In this document: one piece after another, positions 59,416-64,000 of the stretch
Numbering within the stretch: the stretch's first letter is position 1
Layout of the letters: every line of letters begins with the position of its first letter
Source of the DNA: Ashinkailepas kermadecensis
Taxonomy: Eukaryota; Arthropoda; Thecostraca; Neolepadidae
Assembly (NCBI GenBank): GCA_034440615.1
Contig: JAOTOM010004342.1
Span: 56,001-120,000 of the forward strand
Length of the DNA: 64,000 bases
Direction of reading: 5' to 3'
Position numbers and translations under genes: made by a program
Notes under the pieces: model-generated
Databases searched by the model: none
Seen by the model: the letters and a program-made list of their open reading frames with translations, nothing else
What the model was told of the DNA's origin: nothing

Positions 59416-59847
59416 CTATCGGCATGCCTTTTCACATGCAGCCATGTGGCTTTCGAGGTTCTCCTGGATGTCAGCCAGGCCGCAGTCCGGGTGTTCGCAG
59501 CGAACCTTCACACCCGACGGAAAGTGAGCCAGACGCAGCACATTCGTGCGCTTCACGATATATCCCGTAGGCGGGAGATGAGTATGTATCTCGTGTTCAG
59601 GCCACAGGCGGGTAGGTATCTCGTGTTCAGGCCACAGGCGGGTAGGTATCTCGTGTTCAGGCCACAGGCGGGTAGGTGTCTCGTGTTCAGGCCACAGGCG
59701 GGTAGGTATCTCGTGTTCAGGCCACAGGCGGGTAGGTAGCTCGTGTTCAGGCCACAAGCGGGTAGGTATCTCGTGCTCAGGCCACAAGCGGGTAGACATT
59801 TCGTGTTCAATGGAGACAGTACCAACAGCGCGTCGCATTTGCTCCAA
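59416..59847 (-). CDS. Frame with 10-residue repeats and C2HC-like motif
   Basis: A 143-codon minus frame. Its N-terminal half is eight copies of a 10-residue unit (PTRLWPEHEI) from the 30-bp array. The C-terminal 50 residues are unique and end with CEHPDCGLADIQENLESH then MAAC, giving CX4CX11HX3C, a zinc-knuckle or C2HC-like spacing, followed by EKACR and stop. The unique part has GC-rich third positions. It may be the last exon of a gene into which a minisatellite expanded, or chance. Family unknown. Confidence 0.35.
   Translation of the reverse strand: MEQMRRAVGTVSIEHEMSTRLWPEHEIPTRLWPEHELPTRLWPEHEIPTRLWPEHETPTRLWPEHEIPTRLWPEHEIPTRLWPEHEIHTHLPPTGYIVKRTNVLRLAHFPSGVKVRCEHPDCGLADIQENLESHMAACEKACR
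59583..59812. repeat. 30-bp minisatellite (about 8 copies)
   Basis: Unit GTAGGTATCTCGTGTTCAGG plus CCACAGGCGG, with few variants. Confidence 0.96.
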
Positions 59848-60293
59848 AGGTGCTGTGGGCTGTTCGGGCCGCCAACAGGAATCGTCAGGGCAACAGCCAG
59901 TCAGGCACGTGGAAAGCCACTACGCCATCTGATACCAGCGCAGTTGGTTTGCTTCACCGGTCGACTGTTCCCCGCTGCGGCAGTTGAAGCTTGGCGCACG
60001 TCGTGACGGAAGGCTTCGGCAGCGCTGAAAAAGACGATTACTGCTCTCGGTAGTGTCGGTGCATACCATGTGTGATTGGAAAAATCACTCCTAGATTCTT
60101 GGAGGTGGATCTTGGTTTCTAGCTGTTGAGAACTGATAACTCTCCGCTGGAAAAGAAGTGCTCAGCCGAAGATCGCATTCATCCGTTCGATTGCTGAATG
60201 AGTATCTGGGATGAAAAGAGATGAAACTATTTTCATTCATTTCGAAGAATAGAAAATGCAGAAGGATGCTGAGGAAACTCATCATGATTCTCA
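59848..60293. other. Unique spacer, no gene seen
   Basis: Nothing recognised. Confidence 0.5.
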
Positions 60294-61333
60294 TTAAACC
60301 ACCTGGTCTCGGGGGTCTTTTTACGGGTTCCCTAATATTTTTTTTCCCAGATGAAGGAAAACCAGCGGCACAGCTTCTTCTCAGCTTTTCTCTTCTTCTT
60401 CTTCGAAAATTGCAGTGCCTTTCTAGTGCCATCTTTGTTGCGACTGATGTTGAAGTTTCAATCTCGGGTCATCTAAGTTCATTGACCTAGTTCAGGTCAA
60501 AGAGGACCACCGCCAACAATGTTTCAGGATTGATAACGCATCTAAATATAAAGATATTGAAATGAAACGTAGCACGTGAGCACAATTAGACGCTGCTTAC
60601 AAATCGCATATCTCAGATTTCTCTTTGAGGTCATGTCAGTGACCTGAGACCATCGTTAACTTGGATGCATTTTCCTTTCTTGTAATATGCATGTTCTTCT
60701 AACCGGATTTTCTGTTTGGTATGCATGCAAACATATGAGGAGAAGTTGCTTTTCCAATTTGATTAACCTTCGTCGTGCGACATGTGGTCAGGTCAAGATA
60801 ACGTGCGCTATGTGGGCAAAGCCTATTTAGACACTTGTTTTATGGTTTATTGCGATATTTAATGGCAACAAGACTGTCAAACTTGAATTGCATGACCTAA
60901 ATTGCTTAATGGAGCCAAACTATGAATCATAGTTAAGGTCAATGTCATCCTAGGGCCTTACCCTACAACAATTTTTAGATGTTTAAGGCTTGTACACGTG
61001 AAAGTATATTGGAATGAAGCTTACCACTTGATTACAATTTGGAAATGTTTACAACACGTATGTCTTGGATTTTGTGTTTGAGGTCAGGTAAGTGACCTAA
61101 GTTCACTGCCAATGTTGGCTCATTATGGACCCATGCAATTATTTGTGTGACATTCACTGTGTAGTTAGCTCTCAAGTGGCGTGCATTTTAACCCTGTGAC
61201 TTTACCATAAATGGAGATATATGATGTTTTTTTTTTAAATATACTGTTTTTCTGTAGCGCTGGATGGGGTTATTATCCCCCCCCCCCTCAAGACGGGGTG
61301 TGAGGATCTGAACGAAGAGACGAGGTGAGTTAA
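60294..61333 (+). mobile_element. TTAA-flanked non-autonomous element, 1040 bp
   Basis: TTAA at 60294-60297 and 61330-61333. The left end is single: ACCACCTGGTCTCGGGGG. Read inward, the right end is CTCACCTCGTCTCTTCG, then TTCAGATCCTCACAC, then CCCGTCTTGAGGGG. The interior is homologous in reverse to 3299-4407 and carries AGGTCA half-sites (60627-60648 and 61081-61106). No transposase. Confidence 0.82.
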
Positions 61334-61436
61334 GTTAATTTCAAATGTCCCCTAAACAGGAATGATTAATCTGTGTTATGTGTGATACCGTGTTAAAAAG
61401 TAAGCAATTCGTTTTTTTTCGCCTCCGACTCACGTA

Positions 61437-61885
61437 CAAACATCCTCCACAGGATTCGCTGGTGACAAATACCACTAACCTTTCACTTACAAACATCCTC
61501 CACAGGCTACGGCGGTGGCAAATACTGCCAACTTACAAACATCCTCCACAGGCTACGGCGGTGGCAAATACTGCCAACTTACAAACATCCTCCACAGGCT
61601 ACGGCGGTGGCAAATACTGCCAACTTACAAACATCCTCCACAGGCTACGGCGGTGGTAAATACAGCCAACTTACAAACATCCTCCACAGGCTACGGCGGT
61701 GGCAAATACTGCCAACTTACAAACATCCTCCACAGGCTACGGCGGTGGTAAATACAGCCAAACATTCACAAGATCTTACCGGTGGCCAACTTACAAACAT
61801 CCTCCACAGGATTCGGTGGTGGCAAATACTGCCAACTTACAAACATCCTCCACAGGATTCGGTGGTGGCAAATACAGCCAACCTT
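61437..61885. repeat. 46-bp minisatellite (about 9 copies)
   Basis: Unit AACTTACAAACATCCTCCAC plus AGGCTACGGCGGTGGCAAAT and ACTGCC. 46 is not a multiple of 3, so every frame cycles; the open frames are artefacts. CATCCTCCACAG in each unit looks like a splice acceptor. Confidence 0.96.
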
Positions 61886-62151
61886 CATCCTCCTTTATTT
61901 CCCAAACTTGTTTTGTACATTCCAAAGTTTCCGATGAAATCTCGTGCCACTACTCATGCGAGGAGTGAAGTCGACATGCGAAACCCATATTTCGACAGGT
62001 TTGCTTCAGAATATTGCGTATTTTTCCTGTTTGGATACTACTGGGACGTTTCAAGTCACGTTCCAGTGGTTTGACTCGATATTGACGTGCGTTCGGAACA
62101 CTAATAGAAGTCATGCTTTATCTTCCACTTTCGCTGGGTTTTCGAATAAGT
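61886..62151. other. Unique spacer
   Basis: Nothing recognised. Confidence 0.5.
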
Positions 62152-62940
62152 TAACCCTCGCTGGGCAGGGGGGAGGTGCGTGGGCCAAAGAGAGACCCCC
62201 GCCCCTCAAATTTTCCCGCGATAGCGGCCGAATGAGTAGACACGGAGACACCGAAATTTGAGTAGCTTATTATACATCTGTATTGTGTAATTGCAAAATT
62301 ATCAGGTTCCGGTCGTCAGAGGTTATTGACCTGGAATTTCATCAAATAATATAGGTCAAATTCAAAACCACACAAAAGGAGTGATTTTCGAAAATATTCA
62401 AAGTGCCGCCAATCAGTGCAAGTGCTGTATATCAGAACCAAATTTAGAGCATGCTATCCTGTCATCACGATGAATAAACTCAGATCTCGAAACGCTCATT
62501 AAGGTTCCTGTTACTGACCTGAGGTCAGGTCAATTTCAGTATATTTTTACAATATTCAGTGGAGAAAATCATATTTGTGGCAATTTTTAATCCCAAGAAT
62601 GATAAAGGGTATGACATCAACATTCTGGATTAATTTATGCGTGAAAAATATATGACATGAGGTCAGACCACTTGTCATATATGTCTTACACAATATAGCT
62701 TATGCAGAATGCTGTTGTTTCTCGCCTGAGTGGAAAAAAGATGATCTGATGCCACTTTTTTATGCATTGCATTTTCCCTGGATCAATATTGAATAAATTC
62801 GACTTTAAATTCGACTTCAAAATTATACTTCAAAATTGTGGCGATATTGCGTCACATGCTCGGTGCATGTGCGCGAATGCGACCCCGGAAGGGCATGAGG
62901 ACAATTTTTGTCCCACCTCCCCTCCAGCAGTTCTATGATC
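62152..62940. mobile_element. Possible TTAA-type element, right end unclear
   Basis: Starts TTAACCCTCGCTGGGCAGGG. Near 62915-62935 the complement reads CTGCTGGAGGGGAGGTGGG, which partly mirrors it. Contains TGACCTGAGGTCAGGTCA at 62515-62532 and other GGTCA sites, like the better-defined elements. Confidence 0.4.
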
Positions 62941-64000
62941 GACTATGTCCTGTGCGAAAGATGCCAATTTTACAAAGAGGTAAACCCAGGAGGAAGATCA
63001 CAATTATTTTATGGTAGGAAGCAGCTTAGTATCATGTGTATATGTAAAACACTTCAATGTTTTTCCATACCACTTCAGAGTCGAATGCCTTAGCCTGTAA
63101 CAGTGTCGCATGTTTTCTTTTTATTTGTCAAATGACATCTCTGCAAAACTTTAAATGTAACTTTCTAAAATTGCAGGTTTTGGTCGCGCTGAAATGTTTT
63201 GGAGCAGGTGTGCCAATGCCTTCTTGACTTATCCATCCGATACATCGGTGAGCTGAAACTGTGTGCCCTGAGCTAACATTTTCCTGTAGGGCATGGAATC
63301 TACAATGTTACGTGGAGTACTACTGTCAGTAATATCTTCGGCGGAGTTGATAGGGCTGATTTTATTTTTCACACAATATGGAAATGGTTGCAGACAAGCT
63401 ATGCAGCAGTGTCTCTTTGGTAATGCTACATTATTATTGAAATGGGTGAGTATGTATATTAGCATTACTTCTCAACACTATTTACTATTTCTTTCCAGGG
63501 CAGCATACCCTAACTTATGATATATATATTCATGCTATTACAATTATAGAAATTCTTTATCTCTCTTGTGAGAAATATTTCGTCAATCAATCAATTAAAC
63601 TTCGTTCAATATTAATCGCTTCGCCTGTCCCGTTAACTAATGCGGGCGACAGTTCTGTATGATTTATGCTCCTGATAATGCATATAGTCGCAGACTTGAC
63701 CCATTGACTCAGCATCCTGGTGGAACGACACAGTACGACATGACGTATTGACGTATTTGGTACACAAATATGTTGCAACACGGCGTACTAGTGGATCGTC
63801 GTAGCCGCGACAGCCAGCATACCGCCGTTTTCCGCCAGGTGTACGAGAAACCACTTTAGTCAGGAAGAAGTGTTCCCGTTGACTTGGCAAACCTCTAATA
63901 TCCGGGAAAATGGTCCATGACCATTTACACTGGCAAATGCACTTTGGCAACCAACGTATGATCACATAGCAGGAAATCTACCCTGGTCAAATGCATCCTA
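62941..64000. other. Unique sequence, no gene seen
   Basis: AT-rich with short frames only. Confidence 0.5.

Overview
The window looks like gene-poor, repeat-rich chromosomal DNA of an animal, most likely an invertebrate and perhaps a marine one. There are no bacterial operons, ribosome binding sites or CRISPR arrays. What is present is non-LTR retrotransposon remnants (one with an RNase H domain), tRNA-derived SINE-like sequences, short hAT-like MITEs with 8-bp target duplications, TTAA-flanked non-autonomous elements, dinucleotide microsatellites, and an unusually large set of unrelated minisatellites. The species cannot be fixed from the sequence alone.

Layout. 1-28 kb is dominated by tandem arrays with many different unit lengths (36, 24, 29, 8, 6, 16, 34, 18, 30, 29, 19, 32, 23, 36, 7, 54 and 17 bp), separated by short unique or CpG-rich stretches. 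It also holds three short hAT-like MITEs (2262-2467, 16647-16830, 17611-17853), a TTAA-type element near 3.3-4.4 kb, and two SINE-like units (10.97 and 21.46 kb). 30.4-33.9 kb is a decayed non-LTR retrotransposon carrying reverse transcriptase, RNase H and a C-terminal CCHC motif. It is interrupted by a 933-bp TTAA element and by a copy of the 17.6-kb MITE. 34-48 kb is mostly AT-rich unique sequence with a degenerate ancient array (37.4-38.5 kb), a 26-bp array (40.2-41.2 kb), another TTAA element (44.2-45.1 kb) and a 21-bp array (47.2-47.5 kb). 49-50 kb holds a second non-LTR remnant split by a perfect 69-bp inverted repeat. 51-64 kb has more arrays (25, 95, 30 and 46 bp), a large GA/TA/GA microsatellite, one convincing short exon-like segment (54761-54883), a minus-strand frame joining a 10-residue repeat to a C2HC-like motif (59416-59847), and another complete TTAA element (60294-61333).

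Nearly all long open frames lie inside arrays whose unit is a multiple of 3 or lacks stops. They are open on both strands and are not credible proteins. By my own sum of interval lengths, tandem arrays cover about a quarter of the window.

The most notable signal is the set of TTAA-flanked elements. One end carries a single terminal motif and the other carries that motif twice, separated by a conserved spacer (TCAGATCCTCACAC in one subfamily). The interiors repeatedly carry AGGTCA-type nuclear receptor half-sites, some as everted pairs. Whether this is a known repeat family cannot be decided here.
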